64,000 bases of DNA, from positions 2,472,001 through 2,536,000 of the forward strand of contig NZ_JAHBRX010000001.1 of the NCBI RefSeq assembly GCF_018398335.1, read 5' to 3'. This DNA comes from Chelatococcus sp. HY11. GTDB taxonomy: Bacteria; Pseudomonadota; Alphaproteobacteria; Rhizobiales; Beijerinckiaceae. Each line of letters starts with the position of its first letter. The first letter of the stretch is position 1. The notes beneath the pieces are model-generated. The model ran no database searches, was not told the DNA's origin, and saw nothing but the letters and a program-made list of their open reading frames with translations. Position numbers and translations under genes: made by a program. Shown here piece by piece: positions 45,456-53,098 of the stretch.

Positions 45456-46565
45456 TCAAACGATCGCGACGGTGCAGCGATCGATATCATCCCAATCAAG
45501 ATCGACACCGAGCCCAGGCCGCGCTGGAAGCTTCGCCATACCGTTCTCGATCGGCAGAGGGTCCTTCAAGCCGAAAGCAAATCCCTCGACCGGATAAAGC
45601 AACTCGAAGAAATCACAGTTCTTGACTGCCGCGCAGCAATGAAGATTGACGATTTCGGCCGGGTGGAAAATCGATGTATGGATCTCGCAGTTGACGCCGA
45701 AGGCTTCCGCCAGCCGCGCGGTTTTCATGACGCCGGTAACGCCGCCGGTCCAGGAGACGTCGGCACGCACGCGATCGACAACACGGGTCGCTATGCATTC
45801 GGCGATGCTGTAGGGATGTTTGGCAAGCACTTCCGTGCCGACCAATGGTATCTCGAGAGTTCGTGTCAGCTCGCGCAGCGCATGGACATCCTCGTCGTAG
45901 AGAGGCTCTTCATACCAGTAGTAGCCGAGCGCCTCCAACGCGCGCCCGAAGCGGATCGCCTGCTCAAGATTGAATGTCGAGACGGGATCCGACATCAGCG
46001 TGAAATCGGGACCCACAGCCTCGCGGACGAGCCGGTGGGCCTCCAGGTCCTCCTCCAGATCCTTGCCCGGCGTATGCAACTTGTAGGCTTTCAGCCCTTC
46101 CGCCTTGGCACGCAGCGCCTCCTTGGCGTAATCCTCCGGCTTCGAAAGGATCATCGAGCTGCCGTAGACAGGAACATCTTCCCTATAGGCGCCGAGATAC
46201 TTGTAAAGCGGCTGGCCGGCGGCCTCGGCGGACAAGAGCCATTGCAGCGTATCGAACGGACCATAGCCGTAGATGGGCAAATGGCCCCACCAGCGGTCAG
46301 CCGTCCGAAACTCATGCCATGCCTTTTCCCGATCGCGCGGATCGCGCCCCAGCATGAAGGGCCGCAGAGTATCGGCGATAAGCTTACCCGCGCCTTCCGC
46401 TGAACGCCCTGCGAATCCGAAGGTTGTCGCGCTTAAGCCCTCGTCCGTCTTCATGGTAACGGCCAGGAACTGAAAAGCGGAGAAATCTCCGGTCCGGAAC
46501 GCGCCTGCATCGAATGCATCCGGCAGCCGCCGGCAGCAGCGCACTTCGACATCGCTGATCTTCAT
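45456..46565 (-). CDS. Enolase-superfamily protein (mandelate racemase/muconate cycloisomerase group)
   Basis: Start at the ATG 46565 (KISDVEVRCCRRL), 10 bases after the RraA-like stop. The 369-residue protein shows the barrel metal sites SDPVSTFN, YYWYEEPLYDED and GTEVLA, and a His in NCEIHTSIFHP. The first catalytic motif reads LKAYKLH, i.e. KxH rather than the usual KxK. Acid-sugar dehydratase or racemase activity is likely but this variation makes the subfamily uncertain. It is a different subgroup from the two other enolase-superfamily genes in the window. Confidence 0.88.
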   Translation of the reverse strand: MKISDVEVRCCRRLPDAFDAGAFRTGDFSAFQFLAVTMKTDEGLSATTFGFAGRSAEGAGKLIADTLRPFMLGRDPRDREKAWHEFRTADRWWGHLPIYGYGPFDTLQWLLSAEAAGQPLYKYLGAYREDVPVYGSSMILSKPEDYAKEALRAKAEGLKAYKLHTPGKDLEEDLEAHRLVREAVGPDFTLMSDPVSTFNLEQAIRFGRALEALGYYWYEEPLYDEDVHALRELTRTLEIPLVGTEVLAKHPYSIAECIATRVVDRVRADVSWTGGVTGVMKTARLAEAFGVNCEIHTSIFHPAEIVNLHCCAAVKNCDFFELLYPVEGFAFGLKDPLPIENGMAKLPARPGLGVDLDWDDIDRCTVAIV

Positions 46566-46575
46566 GATTTCGGCC

Positions 46576-47226
46576 TCAGAACTTTCCAAAGCGCAGATAG
46601 GCTTCCTGAGGGTCGACGCCCTCAAGAATGGCCTTGCGAACGAGATTTTCCGTCGTGATCGCCTGCTCCGCGGCCGCGACGATCTCCTCGGCCCGCGCCT
46701 GCGGGATGCGGATCAGCCCGTCACGATCACCGATCATGTAATCTCCCGGCGCGATCACGACATCGCCGATCTTGATGTCGACATCGAAAGCGCGCGGCAG
46801 CCAGTAGCCCACGATGTCGCGGGGCGTGTAGCCGCGCGACCAGGTCTGGAACTCGAGCGCCAGAAGAAAGTTGCTGTCGCGAACATACCCATCAGCGATG
46901 CAGCCCAAAACGCCCTTATTCTTCAATGTCTCAGCCGACAGCTCACCCATATTGGCGACGACCCGGTCATTCGGCTGCGAAACCCAGACATGACCGGACT
47001 TGGCTTTCGAGAGGAGGCCGGTCCATTCCAGCAATGTCTGGTGCGGATCCGCCTTCGGATCCACCCGACCGTCGATGGTGAAAGCCGGACCGGCAAGGAC
47101 CTTCTCGGGCATATTCGGCCTGATTTCGGCGGGCAGCGTGAAATCCTTCAGCCCCATGGCCCGCATGACATCATGCACGACGCCGGTATAGCAGCTCTCG
47201 AGCCGCAGCGTGAGATTGTCAGTCAT
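46576..47226 (-). CDS. RraA-like / HMG-aldolase family protein
   Basis: The 216-residue protein has the RraA fold features GKVLAGPAFT-like MPEKVLAGPAFTIDG, NMGELSAETLKNKGVLGCIADGYVRDSNFL with the Arg-Asp pair of class II pyruvate aldolases (HMG/CHA type), and GDYMIGDRDGLIRIP. In catabolic operons such proteins usually act as aldolases or decarboxylases on 4-hydroxy-2-keto acids, giving pyruvate, rather than as RNase E inhibitors. Placed between the UxaA-type dehydratase and the enolase-superfamily gene, it could perform the cleavage step. Confidence 0.88.
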   Translation of the reverse strand: MTDNLTLRLESCYTGVVHDVMRAMGLKDFTLPAEIRPNMPEKVLAGPAFTIDGRVDPKADPHQTLLEWTGLLSKAKSGHVWVSQPNDRVVANMGELSAETLKNKGVLGCIADGYVRDSNFLLALEFQTWSRGYTPRDIVGYWLPRAFDVDIKIGDVVIAPGDYMIGDRDGLIRIPQARAEEIVAAAEQAITTENLVRKAILEGVDPQEAYLRFGKF

Positions 47227-47257
47227 CCAGAACTATCCTTCGATTAGCATCGACCAA

Positions 47258-48472
47258 TCAGGCAGCCGGCAAACAGGCCGGCCCGATCGGCTCAAAACTC
47301 TTGTAGGTCAGCGCGAATTCACGATGGCCCAGCTCTTCCGATTTCGTGCGCCTGCCCTGGCCAAGGCCGACCACGAGATCACGGATCTCGCGCCCGACAT
47401 CATCGAGCGTCGCCTCCCCGGCGAGGATGCGGCCCGCGTCGACATCCATGTCCTCCGCCATACGGCGATAGGTCTCGGGATTGGCGCAAATCTTGACGAC
47501 CGGCGAGATGGCGGATCCGACGACCGAGCCACGCCCGGTCACGAACAGAACGGCATGGCTGCCACAGGCGATAAGCTCCGCGATTTCCGCGGTGTCATTG
47601 ATATTCGGAAACCCGAAACGAACTTCGCCGTCCGGCACAACGTCGAGGAGATAGAGACCGCCCCGGGGCGGGTGGTCTCCCGGCTTGATGAGCCCGGCGA
47701 TCGGCGATGAGCCCGACTTCGCATAGGCGCCCATCGATTTTTCCTCGATGGTGGACAGGCCGCCATCCGCATTCCCCGCGGCAAAGGAACCATATCCCAA
47801 TGTCGCGTAGTATCGCGCCGCCTTCTCAACGCTGTCCCGCAGAACAGCGCCAAGTTCCGAAGTAACAGCGCGGCTCGCCATGATATGCTCGCAGCCGATG
47901 AGCTCCCCTGTCTCCTCGAAGATGCAGGCGGCGCCTTCCGCGACAAGCTGATCGAACGCGCGACCGGCCGCGGGGTTGCCTGTGATGCCCGATGTTCCAT
48001 CCGACCCGCCGCAGACCGTGCCGACGACGAGCTCGTCTATGCCCATGGGCACCGGGTCCTGCGCCGCAAGCAAGGGCAGTTGCTCCCGCACCCAGGCTTG
48101 TCCCTCGGCGATCGAGGCGCGCGTTCCGCCGCTCGCCTGGATGACCACCGTCTCCACCGGCCGGCCGCTCTGCCGCACCACATGGGCAAGCCCATATTTG
48201 TCAAAGCTTTCGCAGCCCAGCGAGAGCAGGAGCACCGCGCCCACATTGGGGTGGGTGCACAATTCCTCCATCATGCGCTGCGCATAGCCATTGGGATAGC
48301 AGCCGGGAAAGCCGATGAGATGGACATCCTGATCGCGGAACGGCCAGGCGATCTCGCGGGCGACATGATGCGCACATTCCACGAGATAGGCGACCGCGAC
48401 CACATTGCGGATGCCCTTGCGCCCGTCCGCCCGCAGGAAGCCGCGCATCGGCGCTGTCAAATCGGTGCTCAT
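47258..48472 (-). CDS. UxaA-family dehydratase, large subunit (altronate/galactarate dehydratase C-terminal type)
   Basis: The 404-residue protein matches the catalytic part of altronate and galactarate dehydratases: RGFLRADGRKGIRNVVAVAYLVECA, GFPGCYPNGYAQRMMEEL, SLGCESFDKYGL, GTVCGGSDGTSGITGNPA and FVTGRGSVVGSAISPVVKICANP. The conserved Cys residues may hold iron. In many genomes the N-terminal SAF domain is fused; here it is a separate gene directly upstream with a 4-base overlap. The reaction is probably removal of water, or of another leaving group, from a hydroxylated acid; (R)-sulfolactate sulfo-lyase has the same split build and remains possible. Confidence 0.88.
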   Translation of the reverse strand: MSTDLTAPMRGFLRADGRKGIRNVVAVAYLVECAHHVAREIAWPFRDQDVHLIGFPGCYPNGYAQRMMEELCTHPNVGAVLLLSLGCESFDKYGLAHVVRQSGRPVETVVIQASGGTRASIAEGQAWVREQLPLLAAQDPVPMGIDELVVGTVCGGSDGTSGITGNPAAGRAFDQLVAEGAACIFEETGELIGCEHIMASRAVTSELGAVLRDSVEKAARYYATLGYGSFAAGNADGGLSTIEEKSMGAYAKSGSSPIAGLIKPGDHPPRGGLYLLDVVPDGEVRFGFPNINDTAEIAELIACGSHAVLFVTGRGSVVGSAISPVVKICANPETYRRMAEDMDVDAGRILAGEATLDDVGREIRDLVVGLGQGRRTKSEELGHREFALTYKSFEPIGPACLPAA

Positions 48473-48813
48473 GTCACGTCTCCGTGGCGCGCGCGGGCAT
48501 CATCCAACGTGTGGGTCGCGGTATAGTCGCTCTTCATATTGTGGACATGCACGTGTTCGCCCGCACGTATATCCGCCGTTGCCGAGCCGATGGGCGCGCC
48601 ATACTTGATGATCTTTTCGCCGACCCTGATATCCCTGGACGCAAGCTTGTGACCGAGGGGAATATCTTTCGGCAAAACCGCTTCATGACCGGCGATGCGC
48701 ACCGCGCTGCCTGCCTCGATACGCCGGCGAACCACGACCACATTGTCGTCCGGTCCGAGCAGAATCACACGCGCGTCGAGTTCGCCCCGCAGACCTGGTT
48801 CAGCTTCCATCAT
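48469..48813 (-). CDS. UxaA-family dehydratase, small SAF-domain subunit
   Basis: Start is uncertain among ATGs at 48837, 48813 and 48810; I choose 48813, giving 114 residues. The SAF pattern is clear: DARVILLGPDDNVVVVRRRIEAG, LPKDIPLGHKLASRDIRVGEKIIKYGAPIGSATADIRAGEHVHVHNM. This domain forms the N-terminal lobe of altronate and galactarate dehydratases and the SuyA subunit of sulfolactate lyase. Its stop overlaps the large-subunit start, giving equal synthesis. Confidence 0.85.
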   Translation of the reverse strand: MMEAEPGLRGELDARVILLGPDDNVVVVRRRIEAGSAVRIAGHEAVLPKDIPLGHKLASRDIRVGEKIIKYGAPIGSATADIRAGEHVHVHNMKSDYTATHTLDDARARHGDVT

Positions 48814-48843
48814 CGTCTCGCCAACACGGCGCCTCATGCATGC

Positions 48844-48873
48844 GATGCCGAGCGTGACGCGACGCTCGGCATC
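48844..48873 (-). other. Stem-loop after the substrate-binding protein gene
   Basis: Perfect 12-bp stem: GATGCCGAGCGT pairs with ACGCTCGGCATC around a 6-base loop, beginning 10 bases after the stop of the binding-protein gene. No T-tract follows, so it is probably a transcript-stabilising or partial-termination element inside the operon. Confidence 0.7.
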
Positions 48874-48883
48874 GTGCGCTTTC

Positions 48884-49666
48884 TTAGAAAGTCGGAAGGG
48901 ATGTATTGACGGTTCCCATCCACTTCTTCTGCAATTCCTGAATTTCACCGGTGGTCCACGCCATGAAGATGGTCGTATTCAACCAATGCAAGAAATCGCC
49001 CTCATTACGACGCAGGCCGATGCTCATCGGCGCTGACGCAACCACGAATTTGACAGCGAGATTGGGATTGCGCTGCATGAAGGCGGCCGCCAACCCGCCG
49101 CTTGTCACGATGCCCTCCACCTGGCCCGCGAGCAGGGCCTGGCTGGTTGAGGCGTCATCGTCATAGCGCTGGATGACCGTGCCCTCGACGGCGCGCTTTG
49201 TCACCGCGATGTCATTCGTCGTGGATCGTGTAACCCCGATCTTCTTGCCCTTGAGATCCGCCAGGCTCGTCAGCGTGCTGTCTTTAGATGTCAGGAAGAC
49301 CTGCTGATCGACGTAGACCGTATTAGTGAAGGCAATCGCCTTCGCACGTTCCGGCGTAACCGAGAACGACGAAATGGCGATATCGATCTTTCCACTGGTC
49401 AAGTTCGGAATACGGTTGGAAGCAACCGTATCGACAACATTCAACTTCACGCCAAGATCGCGTGCGATGATTTTCGCGAGCCCGACATCATAGCCGTCCG
49501 GCTCCATCTTGTCGTTCGTCAAACCGAAGGGCGGTGTGCCAAGGCTGACGCCGACATTGATTGTTCCGCGCTTGACGATGTCGTCCAGCAGGTTCTGGGC
49601 GGATGCCACGCCCGCTGAGGCGACAAGCGCCAGTCCTACAGCTGCGGCTTTCAGTACACGAAGCAT
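48884..49666 (-). CDS. Polar amino acid-type ABC transporter substrate-binding protein
   Basis: A 260-residue periplasmic protein: signal peptide LRVLKAAAVGLALVASAGVASA, then the family 3 solute-binding fold with DIVKRGTINVGVSLGTPPFGLTNDKMEPDGYDVGLAKIIARDLGV and ISSFSVTPERAKAIAFTNTVY. The Arg in TPERAKA is where family members bind the alpha-carboxylate. It heads the enzyme part of the nine-gene operon after two permeases. An amino-acid-type importer with sugar-acid enzymes suggests an acidic or amino-substituted sugar derivative as ligand. Confidence 0.93.
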   Translation of the reverse strand: MLRVLKAAAVGLALVASAGVASAQNLLDDIVKRGTINVGVSLGTPPFGLTNDKMEPDGYDVGLAKIIARDLGVKLNVVDTVASNRIPNLTSGKIDIAISSFSVTPERAKAIAFTNTVYVDQQVFLTSKDSTLTSLADLKGKKIGVTRSTTNDIAVTKRAVEGTVIQRYDDDASTSQALLAGQVEGIVTSGGLAAAFMQRNPNLAVKFVVASAPMSIGLRRNEGDFLHWLNTTIFMAWTTGEIQELQKKWMGTVNTSLPTF

Positions 49667-49676
49667 GTTGTTCTCC

Positions 49677-50345
49677 CTAGGTTATCGGCTGATGGACGCC
49701 ATTATTGTGAAACTTCTCGTCCAGGCGTCGGCTCGCGAACGAGAGGCATGAGCACAGGACGAAATACATGGCCGCGACCGTCAGATAGACGCTCAACGGC
49801 TGATAGGTGGCATTGGCAACGATCTGGCCGGCGCGGGTCAGTTCCACGAAGCCGATGATGGACGCCAGCGCCGTGTTTTTCACAAGCTGGACGAAGAAGC
49901 CCACCGTCGGTGGAATGGCGACGCGCACCGCCTGCGGCACGATGACGAAGCGCATGGTCTTGGGCCAGTTCAGCCCGATCGCCGCCGCCCCCTCCCATTG
50001 CCCCTTGCCGATCGACTCGACGGAACCGCGCCAGATCTCACCAAGAAAGGCAGCCGCATAGAGGGTGAAGGCGAAACCGGCCGCGACCAGCGCCGGCACG
50101 TCATAACCCGCGAAAGCGAGGCCGAAATAGGCGATGAAGAGCAGGACCAGCAGCGGGGTGCCCTGGATGACGTATATATAGGCCTTCGCGATGAAGCGCA
50201 GCGGCGCATAGAGCGAGATCCGCGCCAGCATGATCAGCGCCCCGAAGATGGCGCCGCCAAAGAGCGCCATGAACGACAGAAGCAGGGTCCATAAGCCGGC
50301 CTGCGCCAGGAAAAGGACATGGTTGAAGGAAAACGTCTGGAACAT
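49677..50345 (-). CDS. Polar amino acid-type ABC transporter permease (HisM/GlnP family)
   Basis: A 222-residue permease from the ATG at 50345 (an in-frame ATG exists at 50360). It has three or more helices and the loop VESIGKGQWEGAAAIGLNWPKTMRFVIVPQAVRVAIP that contacts the ATPase. It follows the other permease directly and precedes the binding protein by 10 bases. Confidence 0.93.
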   Translation of the reverse strand: MFQTFSFNHVLFLAQAGLWTLLLSFMALFGGAIFGALIMLARISLYAPLRFIAKAYIYVIQGTPLLVLLFIAYFGLAFAGYDVPALVAAGFAFTLYAAAFLGEIWRGSVESIGKGQWEGAAAIGLNWPKTMRFVIVPQAVRVAIPPTVGFFVQLVKNTALASIIGFVELTRAGQIVANATYQPLSVYLTVAAMYFVLCSCLSFASRRLDEKFHNNGVHQPIT

Positions 50346-50356
50346 GCCGCTTCTCC

Positions 50357-51028
50357 TCAACGCCCGACATATTTGAAAGCAAACAAGGTGCGGTCGAAGA
50401 CTGTAAACAGGCCTTTGAAGGCCGCGGTCAGCCCGAGATAAATCACCGCGACGATCAGGAATGCTTCCAGGCTACGAAAGGTCAGACCCTGTATATCGTT
50501 GGCAACGCCCGTCAGCTCGGGGATGGAAATCACCGAGACAACGCTTGTCGCCAGCATGACCAAGATGAACTGGCTCGTCAGCGCCGGATAGACCGCCGCC
50601 ATGGCCGGCTTGAGGATGACGTGACGGAACGTGAGGTAAGGCGACAACCCCAGCGCGCGTGCGGCCTCGACCTGCCCCTTGTCGATCGTCTCGATGCCGG
50701 CGCGGGCGATCTCGGTGATATAGGCCCCCGCGTAGAGTGAGAGCGACAGGATGCCGGCCGTCAGCGCGTCCAATCGAATGCCAATAGCGGGGAGCCCGAA
50801 GTATACGATATATATCTGCACCAGAAATGGCGTGTTCCTGATGATTTCGACATAAGATCCCGCAATCAAGCGTGCCGGCTTTATTGAGGACAGGCGCGCG
50901 AATGCTCCGACAATGCCGATGACAAGGCCGAGCAGCATCGCCGCCGCCGACAGAAGGATCGTGTACAGGCCGGCGTGCACGAACTCAGGCCACCGGGCAA
51001 GCGTTCCAGAAAAATCGAAATAGAACAT
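50357..51028 (-). CDS. Polar amino acid-type ABC transporter permease (HisQ/GlnP family)
   Basis: A 223-residue permease from the ATG at 51028 (FYFDFSGTLARWPEFVHAGLYTILLSAAAMLLG); an in-frame ATG at 51052 is less likely. The ATPase loop is GIETIDKGQVEAARALGLSPYLTFRHVILKP. It is the first gene of the nine-gene operon. Promoter and operator candidates lie in 51029-51319. The matching ATPase is encoded at 52225, beyond the GntR gene. Confidence 0.93.
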   Translation of the reverse strand: MFYFDFSGTLARWPEFVHAGLYTILLSAAAMLLGLVIGIVGAFARLSSIKPARLIAGSYVEIIRNTPFLVQIYIVYFGLPAIGIRLDALTAGILSLSLYAGAYITEIARAGIETIDKGQVEAARALGLSPYLTFRHVILKPAMAAVYPALTSQFILVMLATSVVSVISIPELTGVANDIQGLTFRSLEAFLIVAVIYLGLTAAFKGLFTVFDRTLFAFKYVGR

Positions 51029-51257
51029 CCATCCTCCCGGACTTGAGCGCAAACGGGCACACGCTCCTTACGACCCGTTCAGCGAAGGCCTCTCAAGGGC
51101 TTCTTCTCCAGGCCGGTAGCAGTTCACCATCACGACACCGCCGCCGGAGACGCAGGAACCGGTCGGCTAAACCAGCCCTCCATACGGGAAGGCGAGAATC
51201 CGCACAACGAAAACGCAAGAACGCCCTTCGCAGAGATCTATACCATATCAGAAATCA

Positions 51258-51272
51258 TATCCTGCCAGGATA
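51258..51272. promoter_or_regulatory. Perfect palindrome upstream of the nine-gene operon
   Basis: TATCCTG-C-CAGGATA, a perfect 7-1-7 inverted repeat in the 291-base gap between the GntR gene and the first permease. Size fits a GntR/FCD dimer site. Nothing coding is seen in the gap. Confidence 0.5.
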
Positions 51273-51319
51273 CGACAAGTAATACTTTAGATGCCCCGCA
51301 AGGCGAAGCATAACGCCTC

Positions 51320-52003
51320 TCAGGACCCGTCGTTGTCACTTTCCAACGCCGCCGCAACGCTTGCCAGGGCATCCCTGCGACTGCATTGCAGATGCAATTC
51401 GAGCGCCTCGCACGTCTGATCCAGCGATCCCCCGGCGATCGCCTCGATTACCTTGCGGTGCTCACCAACAGAGCGAATGTGGTCCCACGCATTGTAGATG
51501 AAAGTTGTATGCGTCTGCTCGAGCAGACGCATATGCCACTCAGCAACAAGTGAATTTCCTGCCGCCAGGATGATTTTCTGGTGAAACTCGCGATCGAAGA
51601 CAAGCGCCATCGCGAGATCATCGGGCGTGTCCAATTGCGCGAAATGAGCATGTCGATCAAGAGTATTCTCAAGAGACGCCACAAACTCGGGCGTCATCTG
51701 GTGCCTGCCGAACAATTTATGGACGGCATTCATCTCGATCATGATCCGCGCTTCGTAGATCTCCTCAACCTCGGCGCTGGTGAAGCGCCTGACAACCGCG
51801 CCCTTGCGCAGCGGCGAAACCACGAGCCCATCGGCCTCCAGCCGCAGCAGAGCTTCCTTGATGGGCGTGGGGCTGATCGACAACTCGACCGCCAGCTCTT
51901 CCGGCAACAACCGCCGCCCTCCGGCCAACTGGCCGTTGAGGATGCGGGTCCGCAATTCGCGGTAGGCCTGATCAGCCAATGTAGCACGAACGAAGCTTGC
52001 CAT
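51320..52003 (-). CDS. GntR-family regulator, FadR/FCD subgroup
   Basis: A 227-residue regulator with winged HTH (GGRRLLPEELAVELSISPTPIKEALLRLEADGLVVSPLRKGAVVRRF) and FCD domain (EARIMIEMNAVHKLF, VFDREFHQKIILAAGNSLV, EHRKVIEAIAGGSLDQTCEALELHLQ). It lies between the nine-gene operon it probably controls and the divergent ATPase/enolase pair. Expected ligand: an intermediate of the sugar-acid pathway. Confidence 0.92.
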   Translation of the reverse strand: MASFVRATLADQAYRELRTRILNGQLAGGRRLLPEELAVELSISPTPIKEALLRLEADGLVVSPLRKGAVVRRFTSAEVEEIYEARIMIEMNAVHKLFGRHQMTPEFVASLENTLDRHAHFAQLDTPDDLAMALVFDREFHQKIILAAGNSLVAEWHMRLLEQTHTTFIYNAWDHIRSVGEHRKVIEAIAGGSLDQTCEALELHLQCSRRDALASVAAALESDNDGS

Positions 52004-52048
52004 AGCGGCATCATTTCACATGGATCGACGCTCGATGCAATATCTTAG

Positions 52049-52064
52049 ATAAAAAATTTTCTAT
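52049..52064. promoter_or_regulatory. AT-rich near-palindrome upstream of gntR
   Basis: ATAAAAAATTTTCTAT is symmetrical apart from one mismatched base pair and lies about 46 bases upstream of the GntR start in an AT-rich stretch (52030-52085) between the divergent genes. It is a possible autoregulatory site. The rest of 52086-52224 shows nothing clear. Confidence 0.3.
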
Positions 52065-52224
52065 TTTAGATGGAAGATTGTTCGGTTAGGATCCGGCCTG
52101 CGCGGAAGGCCACAGCCCCTGCGCGATGAGCACCTCAGCCTTGTGAACCTTCACGATCGACAGGCCGGGACGCACTGCCTTCAAAACCATCGCATTCCTT
52201 GGGAGACCGTCTTTGGGCGACCTG

Positions 52225-53004
52225 ATGACAATGACTAGTCCGGCGCTGCCGGCCCACGCCGCAACCGGCACCGCGCCTTACGTGGCTCTCCAGGACATCA
52301 CCAAGTACTTCGGATCCTTCCAGGCTCTTGATCACGTGAATCTGGAGGTGCGACGCGGCGAGCGCATCGTCATCTGCGGGCCGTCAGGTTCAGGCAAGTC
52401 CACGCTTATCCGTTGCATCAACGGTCTGGAACAGGCGAAGAGCGGATCGATCGTCATCGACGGCACCATTCTCAGCAGCGAGCGCCGGGCCTTGATCGCG
52501 TTGCGGCGCGACGTCGGCATGGTGTTCCAGCATTTCAACCTGTTCCCGCACCTTACCGTTCTTGAGAACTGCATGCTGGCGCCGGTCCAGGTGCGCGGGC
52601 AGGCGCGGGGTGAAGCCCGCGACATTGCCCTGTCTTTCCTGCGCAAGGTACGCATAGAGGATCAGGCCGAAAAGTATCCGACACAGCTGTCAGGCGGCCA
52701 GCAGCAACGGGTCGCGATCGCCCGGGCGCTATGCATGCAGCCTAAGATCATGTTATTTGACGAGCCTACCTCCGCCCTTGATCCAGAGATGGTCAAGGAG
52801 GTACTCGACACCATGGTTGCCCTCGCTGAGGAGGGGATGACCATGCTGGTCGTCACCCATGAGATGGGTTTTGCACGACAGGTAGCGGATCGGGTGATTT
52901 TCATGGATCGCGGCCGCATCGTCGAGGAGGCGCCGCCCGCGACGTTCTTCGAAGCGCCGCGCCATGTGCGCACCCGGGCATTCCTCGCCCAGCTCCTCCA
53001 CTGA
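52225..53004 (+). CDS. Polar amino acid-type ABC transporter ATPase (GlnQ/HisP family)
   Basis: From the ATG at 52225 (an in-frame TTG at 52213 is the alternative) the product has 259 residues: Walker [11 protein letters not shown]-loop [16 protein letters not shown], signature [16 protein letters not shown], Walker [16 protein letters not shown] and H-loop [10 protein letters not shown]. It is the only ATPase of its family in the window and completes the importer whose permeases and binding protein are encoded across the GntR gene on the other strand. Confidence 0.94.
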   Translation: MTMTSPALPAHAATGTAPYVALQDITKYFGSFQALDHVNLEVRRGERIVICGPSGSGKSTLIRCINGLEQAKSGSIVIDGTILSSERRALIALRRDVGMVFQHFNLFPHLTVLENCMLAPVQVRGQARGEARDIALSFLRKVRIEDQAEKYPTQLSGGQQQRVAIARALCMQPKIMLFDEPTSALDPEMVKEVLDTMVALAEEGMTMLVVTHEMGFARQVADRVIFMDRGRIVEEAPPATFFEAPRHVRTRAFLAQLLH

Positions 53005-53098
53005 ACGCCCGAGATTCCGGCGCGATTCAGACACGGCGCAGCAGACGATGCGCCGCCCCGGTCGCCCTCCCCCTTCCTTCCCAAGCGGGATACACCCC

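Noticed and set aside
44286-46403. 705-codon plus-strand frame opposite the Zn-dehydrogenase and enolase-superfamily genes
   Set aside because: Covers two clear genes in antisense and shows no protein features.
46576-47226. RNase E inhibitor role for the RraA-like protein
   Set aside because: The operon context is catabolic and the Arg-Asp pair of pyruvate aldolases is present; regulation of RNase E is not supported.
47258-48813. Sulfolactate sulfo-lyase (SuyAB) as the specific name
   Set aside because: The split build fits, but no sulfolactate dehydrogenases, sulfite exporter or sulfonate regulator are nearby; kept only as an alternative.
52086-52271. 61-codon minus-strand frame between gntR and the ATPase gene
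   Set aside because: It overlaps the start of the ATPase gene, has no convincing ribosome site and no recognisable sequence; it may be promoter DNA.
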